From assembly GCA_008704415.1 (NCBI GenBank), contig VXIS01000082.1, forward strand, positions 62,001 to 126,000: a stretch of 64,000 nucleotides of DNA, written 5' to 3'. The DNA is from Sphaerosporella brunnea (lineage: Eukaryota; Ascomycota; Pezizomycetes; Pezizales; Pyronemataceae). How positions within the stretch are numbered: the stretch's first letter is position 1; each line of letters opens with the position of its first letter. Under the pieces are notes generated by a model. The model worked only from the letters and a program-made list of their open reading frames with translations, was not told where the DNA came from and ran no database searches. Positions 52,101 to 63,770 of this stretch are shown here, in pieces. Both the position numbers and the translations under genes were made by a program.

Positions 52101-55100
52101 CATTGAGACTTGTTCTCGCACCGCTTGCCTGGTCTGTGACCGAGTGAGATTCCGTGACCGGCACCATCTCTCTCCTCCCATGAATATTTACATTCCAATC
52201 TGGGCCGCAGCCTGAGTACGGCGAATATCAGGCTTGCTTGAGCATCTTCGTCGCCCATGTGAAAGCCTTAATTTGCTGCGCACTGGTGCGCTACTGGAAT
52301 TATCGGATAGGCTGATTCCACATGTGATTTTGTGTTGTTCACTTCCAACTGCAGCTGCGCAGACCACGCTTCGCGGTTTCAACCGTAAGCTCTCAATATC
52401 AACCCCTTGCTTCGCAGTGGCCAGTGCTAGCAGCACGAATCAACCGATCAAATGGATAGTATCCCTGTGTCCCGTGCTTGGAAAAACTGCTTGAACTACT
52501 CGCCGGATTTTTAAGTATCCGGACACTCAGAAACCCACCCCAACTATGCAATGAAAAATCGAGTTCTTCACTCTCTTTTACCCCAAGAATCTGTCCTTGA
52601 GCTCAAATTTAGGCCGAGAGCCCCCTCGAGGCTCTGGGCACAAAGAAGTGGAGATCTCGCTTTTTCCTTACGATATTATCTTTTTTGGTGGGGCGCGCGT
52701 GGGCTAGGGCTTCTGTCCCCAGATACTTAAAAATTCGGCCTTTCGATCGGGAGAATACAAATATCAGCCGCCCCGCGAATCTCAGCCGTGTCTCCTTAAA
52801 CCTTCAGCGTGATCGCCACTGCACCAACGTTCCAAAAACTCCTTTTTGGGACGTCGGCGGTCACAAATATTCACTCCAGCTTCCGAAATTCCTCCGCTTG
52901 AAACGGGTTTCGATCATGGTGCGTCACGCAAGGCACCTGGCATGCCGCTGGTAACCGGAACCGCAAATGTTTTGGCCAACTGCATTATGAAAGAGAGAGT
53001 TTCCCTTTTCAAGCTGATAAGCCTTCGGGGAGATTGAAATATCACTCGTTGTTTCAGCATGATCGTACTCGAGTACCCCGAGAAAGCAAAGCTCCTATCG
53101 CTAGCATCAGATTTGGATACTTCCGGGTCGATCAAACCGCAGGTGTGTGGGTAATCAATATTATTGTCCGCATGCTTGGCCCCGCGCATATCCTGTCCGT
53201 CGCGTTCTTGATGCCATCTCAGGTGTCAATTGCGGCTACCCTTCATGCCAAAGCGAGTACCAAAACCGCAGACACATCAAAGGAAAACCTATTTCAATCG
53301 CAAGGCTCAAAGAGTAGCATAGTTGCAGGAGCCAAGGAGGCAGAAAAACAGCGGAAGGAATGGGGGAAGGCGGGGACGGTTCGGATTCTTGCAGCGGCGG
53401 TGGTGGTTCGGTTACAGGAGTCCCAGCGATGTTTCAGTTATGGCAGAGGACTTCAACCATGGATTGCTTGTATAGCAGGTGGAACCTGCGTACCACCACG
53501 ACATAAGTGCTACCAACCACGATTTGTTTTCGGCGACGGGAAGAAACCTGATGACGATACTGGCAGAGGGGCTCAACTCTTGATGAGAAACGGCACATCT
53601 CTCGCCGAGCAGTGAAAGGGCATCGGAAGGACATTCTGAGACCTTACCGATGGGGGAAAAGGTCGTTCAACGAAAATGTGACGTGCGCGAATGGGATGCA
53701 CAAACAGGCGTACGAAATCCAAGCAGCAAGCGAATGTCGGCCCCACCCAGAAATCAACACCAAAAAGAGCAATCACAGTGAAAACCGGATCAGCGGCGGT
53801 AGTGAGATGGCTTCCTGATACTTGCGGTTTTCCGTTCGTGCACTCGTTCCAAGCCTGCGAGGTCGGTTACAACAACGGCTGCGCACCGGCGACTCGTTCC
53901 CTCTAGGTTTCACCGTTTCCGACGCCAATTCCAATTGGCACGACAGTGCGTCATCCGACTGCCGGAAGAGAGGATTAACCATTTATTTTCATTATCACTC
54001 GCTGTCGACTAGATGTTTTTACCCCCAGAGACGTTTCCGTCTCTCATCGCAAGAAAGACATCCTTTCGAGTCGCTATGTGATATGTATGTGTCCCAATGG
54101 AGGCTGACCAGCGGAGAAGAGGCCTGCATCATTTGATGTCACTCGCTATCTGGGGGCGGTACGACATGCTACCTTTCAGAGTTCTTCGGCAGCTGGTAGC
54201 ATTCGTTTGTATGGAAGAACATACGAGACATACATACGGCCTGTTCTGCATCATACTCCTCGCCCACCGAGGCCCTTCCAGCAAGCCACTCCTCCGCCGC
54301 ACAACACGCGGAGCAGCTAGTTGCCTACCCCATCAAGGCGTAATGTTTAAACCCCCTGGTGATGAACGCTCTGCCGGCTCCTGCGCCATGGACTGTTCAT
54401 CAGGCTGTTCCTACCAAGGTTGCGACATTCTTGCGATTCGTAGGAATTGCGTCGTGGCGGGCGTGCTTCCTCAATAAGGAGGCACCTCTCGGGACCTCTC
54501 GGGAGTTACGATGGAGGTGGATGGGGCCTACGAGTGTCTTTCCGGCTCCCTGGTGCAGACACCTCATGCATATATTCCGGTCCGTACGCGACCAAATCCC
54601 CGTCGCGACTGGGCTTCACGTGGCGACTGGTATTCCCATTCACGAACATCTACCGTACTCGCACTCTACTGACAGTTAAGGACCAAAACTTCCTCAGTGA
54701 ATCATATACTCCCAATACACACCTAAATCAACTATAGTAATAACGGGGAGCGCTGAAGTCAATGTGAAGGGTTAGGGTTTCCCTCGAACACCAACCATGA
54801 CCTATTTATGTTCTGTCCTGCCCAGAAGATAGCCTGTAGGCCTACAGGCCGGCCTGCCCACCTGCGGACAGGTATTCTCGGCAGGCCAGCTTACACAGCA
54901 GATGATCTGTCGACGCCGAGTTCCTCGTCCACCAGCACCCATTCAACTGACCCAGGAAGCAGTATCTTTGCACCATTCACTGTTGAGAGTTATTGAAGAC
55001 GAAACAGGAACAAGGACGCCTACGTCGGATCGAGGAGATCGAGGAGGATGAGGAGGAGGCTGAGGAGGGTGAAGGTGATGAAGAAGAGGTTTGGGATTGC

Positions 55101-55249
55101 ACTGGCGATATCTCTCGGTATCCAACAGTTAAAGTTCCATACATTCGCCGTAGTGAGCAATCAAAGTTGATCCAGCAAGGAACAAGTTGTACCATACCCG
55201 AAATAAATTCAGCGCAACGAGGTATCCGAAGACGACGATCACTGTATAT
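52101..55249. other. No confident gene
   Basis: Open frames include 53,034-53,615 (193 codons, no recognised domain), 54,097-54,477, and an acidic plus-strand frame at 54,993-55,253 (IEEIEEDEEEAEEGEGDEEE, then DISRYPTVKVPYIRRSEQSK), which could be the tail of a transposon protein. GTACGCGACCAAATCCCCGT near 54,590 is a dispersed repeat. None is strong enough to call. Confidence 0.3.
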
Positions 55250-55254
55250 ATAGA

Positions 55255-55500
55255 GCGTTGTGGCGCGCGCGGTGGCTAAGCACGGAAAACCCTAAGGAGC
55301 CGAGTGATTAGCTGTGATGCGGGGCGCATTGTGGAGCGCAGCCGTGGAGGAGCTTTAGCGACGACACTGAATGAAAGAAAGCAACTGCGCCGTGTTTCAC
55401 GAACGTACGCCCTGACTGCAAAGTACATATGACTTTATATTAAGTGGCGCTGTACTAATGACTGCACACCGTGTGTTCACTTGTAGACTAAGATTGAGCA
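55255..55500. repeat. Dispersed repeat (possible SINE-like)
   Basis: GAGTGATTAGCTGTGATG and TGTGGAGCGCAGCCG match 45,265-45,305. AGTACATATGACTTTATATT with GTGTTCACTTGTAGAC matches 63,295-63,370. The ends and class are not defined. Confidence 0.45.
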
Positions 55501-55565
55501 GCGGAGTCTTCGCGCATACCTCGATATTCACCACTATGAACGATTGCCTATGAGCTCGGAACGAG

Positions 55566-56532
55566 TCACTTCGGACCCCGAACCGCCAATCTCACAAAAC
55601 GCCACAAACACGCAGCAATGTACCGATACCCAGTCGGCACGCCGACCGTCCTGGCGGCGGCCGAGGAGGGTCGATATTTGTGGCACCATGCCTTGTATGC
55701 ATAAAGCGCGAAGGAATCGGCATTATTCAGCGCCTGCTCCCTGCTCAGTTGGTCGAAGTGCTGATCGTGGTGGTACCGGTAATTGCGTGTGCCACGAAGA
55801 TGCAACAATTCGTGCAGGAGGATATGGACCTACCGCGCTCTGTCAGCAGATACTCTGCGGGGCGAATTGTTGTGGCGGAATGTTACCTGGTCAAAGACAC
55901 TGTTCGCGTCGGCACACTCCCGGGAGAAACGCGGGAATCCCCAATAGCTGTCGCACTGCATCGAGAATGCGTCAGGAAACGCCGAAACATACTGGAGGTA
56001 TTCCAACAACGTGGAAAAACGCACCAAAATAATAGTGTTGTTATAGGCTCTAGTCAAAGCAACGGCTCTTTTTTTGTTTGTACACCAATATCAGCATTCA
56101 CTTCACACCCGGCAAGTGGGGGCAGGGCAGGTCGCGTGCGCACCCGACGGTTTCGCAAAGCGTTCGTGGAGTAGGGTCGTCTGCACGGTTGGCATAGTAA
56201 ATTGGTTTTCCGTCGGTGTTCATCCAGGTCTGAGCCATCACGGCAGCGTCGCGCAGGATTGTCGCCACATATCGTCTGTCCTGTGGCGATGAGGAATGAA
56301 AAATGATCTCGAAGCTAGAAATACACTGCGATTAGCAAGTGTATTTTTTTTTTCTCAAGGTGTGTCAGCACCAAGGTTATAGATGATGATACAGCTTGTG
56401 ATCGGGCTTCGACACCAAATGCGCGCCCGTGAGTGCACGTGTTCCAGCATCCTGCAGCGTTTTACCAAATGCTGTGCCAGAGGTAAACTGTACAAAGGCT
56501 ATGATGATGATCAGGAATATCGAAAGATGCAT
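55566..56532 (-). CDS. Secreted M35-like (aspzincin-type) metalloprotease, 246 aa
   Basis: I read four exons: 56,532-56,393; 56,275-56,102; 56,049-55,887; 55,829-55,566 (741 nt, in frame). Introns are 117, 52 and 57 nt, with GTATCA, GTGAAT and GTAACA donors and CAG/TAG acceptors. The N-terminus MHLSIFLIIIIAFVQFTSG is a signal peptide, so the product should be secreted. Exon 2 includes RYVATILRDAAVMAQTWMNT and cysteines; exon 3 includes AYNNTIILVRFSTLLEYLQY and an MQCDSYWGFP..SREC cysteine pair. Exon 4 starts VHILLHELLHLRGTRNYRYH, containing the H-E-x-x-H zinc motif and a G-T-x-x-x-x-Y turn, followed by LSREQALNNADSFALYAYKA as in M35 peptidases. In M35 the turn is G-T-x-D-x-x-Y with the aspartate as third zinc ligand. 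Here it is asparagine, so activity is uncertain. Decayed relatives lie at 32,230 and 39,265. Confidence 0.75.
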
Positions 56533-56801
56533 GATAGCGGCAGGTAGTACGCGTTGACGCAGATATGTCGGGGTTTGTAAGAACAAGGCAGCTGTGCTAT
56601 GACAGTCTGGAAGTTAGAACGTGGCGGCCCAGGTTAATTATGACTGCCTCCAGGTTAGCACGCGAACGGCAGAATTTGACTTTGTAACACGCGAAAAACT
56701 TTACCTCCATCGTTTCGGCGCAAAGTGCAAGCGTCCCTGAAACTTTCACCTTGAGTAATATATACCTCACTACACCCCGCTCGCTCTTGCAACTGGTCGT
56801 T

Positions 56802-57017
56802 ATGGTTGGCCTCACCGAGCTGGGCAAGCCCAGCAAAAGGCGCATATCCCAAGAGTTAAACAAGCTCAGAAGGCGGCGGGCCCAAAGAGCTGAGCAGGCC
56901 CGCGAAAATTGCGCAAGCCCTCGGCCCTCTCAGATGCCATGGACACGGGCCACACTCCGTGTCATCACATACCAGGGCCTTTTGTTGTTGACAATAAGAC
57001 AGGTATCATGGAAATGA
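56802..57017 (+). CDS. Hypothetical basic protein fragment
   Basis: The ATG at 56,802 opens MVGLTELGKPSKRRISQELN, then a basic helix (KLRRRRAQRAEQARENC). The frame ends at 57,017. A coding-like plus-strand stretch at about 57,218-57,420 (MNAALQEEEETQQLEEVRRL, KDAEGALMAAFLQKIRYLLP) may be a later part of the same gene, with the sequence between as intron or decay. It looks like a transposon-type N-terminus followed by a coiled-coil, but I recognise no family. Confidence 0.3.
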   Translation: MVGLTELGKPSKRRISQELNKLRRRRAQRAEQARENCASPRPSQMPWTRATLRVITYQGLLLLTIRQVSWK

Positions 57018-57420
57018 AACCTTTTGCTGATGCGCAATGATACGGGCAGAGGGACACCGAGTCTACGTCCACGAACCTTTTTCCTATTGCAACAGTAGCT
57101 TCTGGAATTTGAGGAGTGCCCATTCCATCGGCTCGCATCCGCATCTGCTCTTGCCGTTCCGGAGGCCCCTGATCGACTTTGCCGGGTTCCGTTTTTTCTT
57201 GACATGCGTACTATTCAAGAGGGACGAAGAAGAGGCACCCAGAGGGGGGAGATGAGAGTCGAAGAATGAACGCAGCTCTACAAGAAGAAGAGGAGACCCA
57301 ACAACTGGAAGAAGTTCGCAGACTGAAGGATGCAGAGGGAGCTCTCATGGCAGCCTTTCTCCAAAAAATACGGTACCTACTGCCGGCGAACGGAGCGTGG
57401 TGCAATGATGTCGAGGGTTA

Positions 57421-59123
57421 GGTGTTAAAAAAATGGTTTTGTTCGCACACTCGTTGGAGGTAGCCAAGCGTTAATATTCAACCCAGGCGCAGCATCGTGG
57501 CCAGAACGTTTTCAATTCCTGTCCAACCGGTGGGCGCTAAGCACGGCCGGATGCAACACCGCCTTGATCCATGGCAAAGTTAGGTTGACAAAGGGCTAGT
57601 GTAGTCGAAACACTGGCGATATAGCGGACATTTTGGGTTGAGGGGGGCATCTCAAACATCGACCGTTCGAAAATACTCTATAGAAGAGCCAAAATATTCA
57701 AACATTGACACCTCGGCGCGCTGGCCTAGATATGGCCATGTCCACGGCGCGCTGCTCCCGCTGTACCCTGAACCGCTAAGCCGCGCTTGACATCGACTGT
57801 GTCTCTCATATCCCTATAGACTCAGGGGAAATTCTCCACCCCTGGTCGGCGATGGGACATACACATTCCTGCGCCAGGAAGGAGGTATATAAGACCGGCA
57901 CGCCTGGTCATCACCCGCAAGCGAGTGATGAAGGTGAACTCCCACACTGAAGCTGGAATTTTTTTTGCATTGCGTTTCTGGGGTTCGACGCGAGCAACGC
58001 CTTGCACCCCGAAATTACATTCAACTTTTCATAGGCACTGCTTACCGTGGCAACGTAAACGCCGCAAAACGGGTAAACACCGACAAAATGCTGCCCATGA
58101 GCTGTAACGACCATTAGTTAGCCTGCTTATCTTATCCCTGCCACATCCACGCAAGTATTCTGTTGGCAGATTCTGTGGGGGACGAGTGGATGTTGATGAC
58201 TGGTGGCGATGATAGCACCCACCGGCGTCCTTGTGCAGCTGAGTTTCCCACCCACCTCCCTACAACGGAGAGTTCCAGTTCCCCGTAGCCATCCCGAGAC
58301 TGGGAGGAGCAGCAGCATTGCGCCGAACCAGGCCGCCGGCGGCGTTACAACATGCGTTCTGACATAAGACCGAGTGCTGGATAGTGCGACTCTCTTTATG
58401 TACTCGGGTGTAGCTATAAGTCGGGTGCTCCCCGAACAAACAGCAACTGGCAACGCCACTACGATTGCTGCTAGCACTTTGTGAAGCTGGGGGTGGCATC
58501 GTAGGCCTCCCTAGAACCTTTTTGAGTGTTTTGAAGAAAAAATACCGACTTCTTCGTGAACGACAAAGGTCTTGGCATTGTGTGGTTGTATGGAGGAAAG
58601 AAGTCGGGCGCTCTTTGCATATATATAACGGCACCCGAATTACCCTCGTACCCTAGTACTTACCTAGGTAGTTATACGCCACCTGCCTGTTAGATAAATT
58701 AAATACACTGTTTACAATCTACGTTTTCTGTAGAGTACAAATTCCAACCGCAGGTTTCGGCGCTGCGCCCGGGACGCCAAAATACATAGTCATAAACGAG
58801 TAAGTAACAGAAAGCGCGGGAGAATGATGTTATCGGAAATACGCGTATGGGCCATGGATTTCCGCTATTGTCTGCACACTGTATTTATGACGTTTTGTTT
58901 TCGGGGCGGCTGGCTCGCAGGCCGCATAGGCGCTGCATCGTGATCCACCTGCGTAGGCGCGCACAATGCATGCAGGCATCGTCCGGGCGTATGGATGCAT
59001 CATTGGCCACACCCGCCGCAAATGAATGTCATCGTGGCTGGTGGTGCATGTCCATACGCGTTGAAGAATCACAACAATGCGTGTCAGCCTCATCGCCAGC
59101 ACAGTGGACACACAACAGCCGTC
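57421..59123. other. No gene recognised
   Basis: ORFs are short and unconvincing. CGTTCTGACATAAGACCGAG at about 58,360 resembles 40,960-40,995. The last 130 bp are the 5' flank of the nuclease-like gene. Confidence 0.4.
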
Positions 59124-60356
59124 ATGCCACCGAAGAAGAAAGCAGCGAAGAAAGGCGCGAAGAAGGATGGAAGCCGGCGAGAGCTCGAGAATTCCGAGGA
59201 GGACACCACCACCGCCCAGTTCGCGGCACTGAAAATTGCCGAGTCGATCGCCCCCGCTTGCCCCGCCCCCGAAACCACCATCCCCGCTGCAGCCCCCCCC
59301 GCGACTCCCGCCCGGGTTCGGCACCTCCTCCCAAACGCCACGCCCGTCAGCCTGTACGCGTACCTCTCTTCCTTCTGGCCGGAGCCACCATCGGTCGGCG
59401 ACGATGCGACGGCTGGCCACAACACGCGCCATGAGACCGAATACGGGTACAAAGACATCCGCGAGCCGGTGGGCGCGTGGACCGAGTTCAGCCTCGCCAG
59501 CTGCCGGGCGCGGTTCGGCACGCAGCTTGACGGAACCTCCATCAGCGAGCAGCCGTCGCTGATCACACCGCAGAAAGACGACGAGGAGAAAGACATCGCC
59601 TGCGAAACGGACGTCGTGATCTTCCTCGCGCGCACGCTATTCGCGCATCTCAACCGTGCGCTCAAGGCGAGCGGGTTCGCACTCCGCGATAGGTGCGGCG
59701 GTCGCTACAAATCGCAGGTGGATCGCGTCGGCATCACGATCCCAGGGCGCCAGGTACGGCTAGCCGGCGAGGTAAAGGTTTCGTGGAAGTGGCGCTCGTC
59801 CTGGCGCGAACGTGGCACCGAAGGCGAGCTTGTCGAGTACCGGCAGGTGCTGAGTCAGGTTCACAGCTACATGAACGCTGCCGGCTGCCGCTGGGGGTAT
59901 GTGCTGACTGATCGGGAGTTCGTCGCGCTGCAGAGGGGTGAGGAGTTTGGGGAGCTGCACGTTGCCGAGGCTGTTCCGTTGATGGGTGGCGAGGGCGACT
60001 GGACGCCGGCACTGGCAGCGTGGTATTTGTACGTGCTGGCGCAGGCGGATGGAGATGAGTGGTGTCTGCCGCATGTGCCTCGACCGAAAAAGAAGAAGGC
60101 AGGTCTGCGCAGCGCGAAAGCGCAGTTGTTGGACGGAGAAGAAGAAGCAGTACCGCCCCGCCGCAGCCCGAGGGTCCGCGAGCTGCAGAGCCGGAATGAG
60201 GCTGACAAGCGTGAGAAGGCTGGGCAGTCGAAGCAAGCCGGGAAGAAGCCGGATCAGAAAGGGGGAGCGGTGGCGGGACCAGCGGTCGGCGGGAGTGGTG
60301 CTGGCGGCGGCGGCGGTGGCGGCGGCGGTCGTGTCCGGGGTCGGCGTGGTAAATGA
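59124..60356 (+). CDS. PD-(D/E)XK nuclease-like protein, 410 aa
   Basis: I chose the ATG at 59,124 because it begins a lysine-rich, nuclear-type N-terminus (MPPKKKAAKKGAKKDGSRRE). The upstream in-frame extension is not protein-like. The middle domain has EKDIACETDVVIFLARTLFA, then YKSQVDRVGITIPGRQVRLA and GEVKVSWKW, followed by YRQVLSQVHSYMNAAGCRWG and YVLTDREFVALQR. The order D (in QVDRVG), E-x-K (in GEVKVSW), then a helix with Q-x(3)-Q and a strand ending in TD, fits the PD-(D/E)XK fold of fungal orphan nuclease-like proteins. The C-terminus is basic and ends in a glycine run and RVRGRRGK. It is probably nuclear. It is a single exon, and the kinase-like gene lies 0.95 kb downstream on the same strand. 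Catalysis is inferred only. Confidence 0.7.
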   Translation: MPPKKKAAKKGAKKDGSRRELENSEEDTTTAQFAALKIAESIAPACPAPETTIPAAAPPATPARVRHLLPNATPVSLYAYLSSFWPEPPSVGDDATAGHNTRHETEYGYKDIREPVGAWTEFSLASCRARFGTQLDGTSISEQPSLITPQKDDEEKDIACETDVVIFLARTLFAHLNRALKASGFALRDRCGGRYKSQVDRVGITIPGRQVRLAGEVKVSWKWRSSWRERGTEGELVEYRQVLSQVHSYMNAAGCRWGYVLTDREFVALQRGEEFGELHVAEAVPLMGGEGDWTPALAAWYLYVLAQADGDEWCLPHVPRPKKKKAGLRSAKAQLLDGEEEAVPPRRSPRVRELQSRNEADKREKAGQSKQAGKKPDQKGGAVAGPAVGGSGAGGGGGGGGGRVRGRRGK

Positions 60357-60523
60357 AATGATCGTTATGTTTGCTTTTCTTCATTCACGATGTTTATGAT
60401 GTTCACGAAGATAGCCATTGCTTTGCACGCGTTTTGTTGTTCGATTTGATTTATTTATTCAGTTATTGATTTGTTGGTTTCGTTGTTGCGCGGCCGAATC
60501 TCAGGTGGTCGCAATCCACCTTA

Positions 60524-61012
60524 TGGTGCAAGGCGCTTTAAGCGTACACCGTCACTGGTTTGGGGTTACCCGGTTGAAACTAGAGGGGCGCCGACCTTTA
60601 GAGAGCACCACAACCAAAAAAATAGTTCATAAAAGCACGATACGATTAAAGGGAAGTATGTTCCAAACAATTTCGTGCTCTCCGATTTCAATTTGGTGTT
60701 GTGGTGGTGGAGAAGTAAGAGTATGAAATTCCCAGACGTTACCCCCAGTAAGTCGCCGACACTCTAAGGATTTTGGTGGGTCTCGCTCAATCACTCGCAG
60801 TTCGCACATTCATACCCTTAGTTCTCCACCTCCACAAGACCAAATTCAAATCGGAGATCGTAGACTTGCTCAGAACATCCTTCTCTTTAATCGTATGGTG
60901 CTTTTACAAACTATTTTTCTGGTTGTTCTGCTCTCTAAAGGTCGGCGCCCCTCTAGTTTCAACCGGGTAACCCCAAACCAGTGACGGTGTACGCTTAAAG
61001 CGCCTTGCACCA
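60524..61012. mobile_element. Foldback MITE, 489 bp, TA flanks
   Basis: The ends TGGTGCAAGGCGCTTTAAGC and GCTTAAAGCGCCTTGCACCA are inverted. The inversion continues nearly to the centre (GGGGTTACCCGGTTGAAACT / AGTTTCAACCGGGTAACCCC; TCCGATTTCAATTTGGT / ACCAAATTCAAATCGGA), giving a hairpin with about 220-bp arms. TA is present on both sides (60,522-60,523 and 61,013-61,014). It contains no gene. Confidence 0.85.
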
Positions 61013-61302
61013 TATTATGCTCTGGGTTGGGCGCCAAAGCCGAGGCTGAAGGCAAACAGATTGCGGCTTGTTGGATCTTCTCGTGGCGGCAGATGATGAC
61101 TCATCGATTCATCGTGGATCTTTTCATTGACGCTGGTTGCCATAGCAACTGCAGCGCTAGACCCTTTTGGCAGGAATTCGATTTCGCATCCCGTTGCCCT
61201 GCCAACAGATGTAAACAATAAAACCAACAGCCCGCTCTGCGTCTCCCTCCTTTGCTTCTCACCAACCTACCAAAATCGCAGTCTCAACACCACGCTCTCA
61301 AC

Positions 61303-62533
61303 ATGCCCATCAAGAGACCCCTTCCCTGCGATGCTACTGCATCTGTTCCGAATAAGAAACCCTGCCTGGTGTACGTCCCCTCTATTTGAACTCCATGGCC
61401 TCCGCTGACACTGTAAAAGCGATGCCAATAGCCCGCCGCTGACCCATCGGTACAACCTGCGAAAGCGTCGCCGCTGCGATGACGCGGAGCCCGCTGTCGC
61501 CGTAAAGAAGACAAAGACCTCGCTCGCCCCCAAAAAGCCCGCCGCCGAAAAGCCAGCTGCCGAAAAGACAAAGACATCATTGCGCCCGAAACGCGCCAAC
61601 CGCCGCCGAGCACCCGCTGCGACGACTTTGCCGCCATCCCCTCCGCCTGACCTATCATCACACACACCTCGCTCTACCTCCACTGTTCCCGCGCAGCCGG
61701 CAGCGCCACTGTTGGCATTGCCCCCTTCACCGCCTCCCGGTGAAAGCCGCAACGCCTCCCCACCGACAGCGATCCCCGGTGGGGCAACCCCAACCACCGA
61801 GCCACGCCCAACATTCTTCCCACCCATCGAAGACCTCGACGAACCCATTCCCGTCACCAGAATTCCCGTGCTTGCCGACTTCTCCTGTACTTTCGTGCGC
61901 GAGCTGCAAAGCAACGACACCGCAGCGGTCCTTCTCGTGTCCATGCCTGACTCGACCCAGCGAATCCTCAAGGTGTTCGTTCCAGACCCTCCCACTTACA
62001 GCGATCCATTCTCCAACGAATACAGCGCCTACTGCTCGCTCGTTCACCACGGCATCTGCCTCCCACCCTCTACATCCGCCAAGCGCGTGGTACCGTACTG
62101 CTATGGCGCGATCAGACTCCACCCCAAGCGCCACATAAAACGTGTCAGATTCTGGAACAACCACCTCAAGAAGCTCAAGACTCCACTGTACAGCCTGCTG
62201 CTGGAGTTCATCCCGGATGCGCCCTCAATCCTTCACGCTCCGGAGCGCCTCGCTCGCCGCCCGGAGCTAGTGGCAGATATCGTTGCCGCGCTGCGCATGG
62301 TACATAGTGCCGGCGTTCTCCACGAGGACCCGTTGCCGAGGAATATACTCATCGACGGCAACGACGGCGTGTGGTGGCTCGACTTCGGTAGCTCCATCAG
62401 CACTAGGTACAGCAAGATTCATGAAAACTGGTTCACAGTGGAGCGGCGCAGGGTCGCGGAAGTCCTAAGGGATGATGTCGTTCCGTCTACGCTTGCGGGA
62501 CGCATACCGAGGTGGCGCATTCGTGGCTTTTAG
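61303..62533 (+). CDS. Protein-kinase-like protein, 389 aa, two exons
   Basis: The exons are 61,303-61,370 and 61,432-62,533 (1,170 nt, in frame). The 61-nt intron starts GTACGT, has GCTGAC and ends AATAG. The ATG has A at -3. The N-terminus is basic (YNLRKRRR, then KKTKTS repeats and a proline-rich linker), suggesting nuclear location. The kinase-like fold starts near residue 165 with PVTRIPVLADFSCTFVREL. It has the ATP-binding lysine strand RILKVFV, YSLLLEFIPDAP as hinge, the catalytic loop HEDPLPRNILI (H-x-D ... R-N) and VWWLDFGSS (DFG). Lysine, both aspartates and the asparagine are present, so activity is possible. The style is that of fungal aminoglycoside-phosphotransferase/FunK1-like orphan kinases. 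The activation segment is short and no C-lobe extension follows. The substrate is unknown. Confidence 0.75.
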
Positions 62534-63629
62534 TGGGCAGGGTGAACGGGGCAGCGGCAGAAGCAGCGCGGGATTGAACGCCATGCAACTCCGGGTTATT
62601 GATGGCCCTCCCATCTATACAACGAATCGAAAACGACGGGATCCCTGTTCATCGATGGAATACAGTTGTCCTTTGAGTGGAGGCGCGGGAGGGATGCTGA
62701 GAATGCATTGCACGCGGCGGTTGCGGGGCGTCAGGAGGACTACATGTCGGGAATGAGCAAAAGGGCGTTCGCGTTGGGGTGCTGGAAATGGAATGTTAAA
62801 CACCTAGAAAATAACATCGTTGTGGCCGGCGGGGGTACTGAGTGGGTGGGCGGGTGTTCGGCAGGCTGTATGGATATGGATATGGATGGATAGGGGTATG
62901 AATTGGTGTCCGCTTCTTGTGGCGTGGGGATAACTAATTGGCGTGGGTACGGGTGGTGCTGGGGGTCTGCGGATTGGGGTGGCATTGTTGGAAAGTGGGT
63001 TTGTGGGAGGAGTGAGATATAATGCGTGTGCGGGACTTTGGGTATAAATTCAATAAGCTAGTTATATGGATATGGATATGCATTGCGTAGCCTCTGTGTC
63101 TTACGTGCGGCAGGTAGGGTCTACCAATCATGTACCTAAACCTATATACAGCAGTTTCACTGTTCGGGTCATGGGACTGCGGTGTCCCAACCCTAACCTG
63201 CACACCTGTGGAGCGAGCGCCAGCGAGTGATATTGCGGAGTGCCCAGACTGCAACGTATACTGTAAATGTTTAGGAGATTACGCAGCAATTTTCTAGTAC
63301 ATATCACTTTACATTTAGTGGCGACTGCACAACCGTGTGGTCACCCACCACACGGATGTTCACTTGTGACAAGTATAACATCATTACCTCCTCGGATGCC
63401 TGGGCTTGCGAAGCGCATTCTCTGATGCATTCTCATGCGGCATTTCCATTTCCATTTCTATATCCATTTCCATTTCCATATAAAGCTGCGCACTCTAGAT
63501 TCCCGATGCAAGATGTGCGCTGTCGCCGCTGGATGTACTCGTCACAAGCAACCCCGGAACACCTAACCCTGCTATCGGTAAAATTGCAGCACAACCGGAT
63601 GCTGGGAACTGTAATCTGCGCTAGCAGTT
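62534..63629. other. No gene; simple repeats
   Basis: ATGGATATGGATATGGAT occurs near 62,872 and 63,066, and CATTTCCATTTC units near 63,440-63,480. The segment 63,190-63,380 shares words with 55,390-55,500. No coding region is recognised. Confidence 0.45.
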
Positions 63630-63770
63630 TTTGTTTGTTTTAATCATAATGTATTCGGCCGCTTGCGGGCATGACATATACATACAGGAGAGAAACAGAC
63701 TACCCTTAGGCCTCACGGGCCTACAGACGGGCGTGCCTGGCCTGGCGGCTCTCTCAAGGAAATTATGTAA
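63630..63770 (-). mobile_element. Tad1-like LINE 3' end fragment
   Basis: TTGTTTTAATCATAATGTAT followed by TCGGCCGCTTGCGGGCATGA is the inverted LINE terminus, matching 10,293-10,345. Only untranslated sequence remains, and the left boundary inside the element is not defined. Confidence 0.6.
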
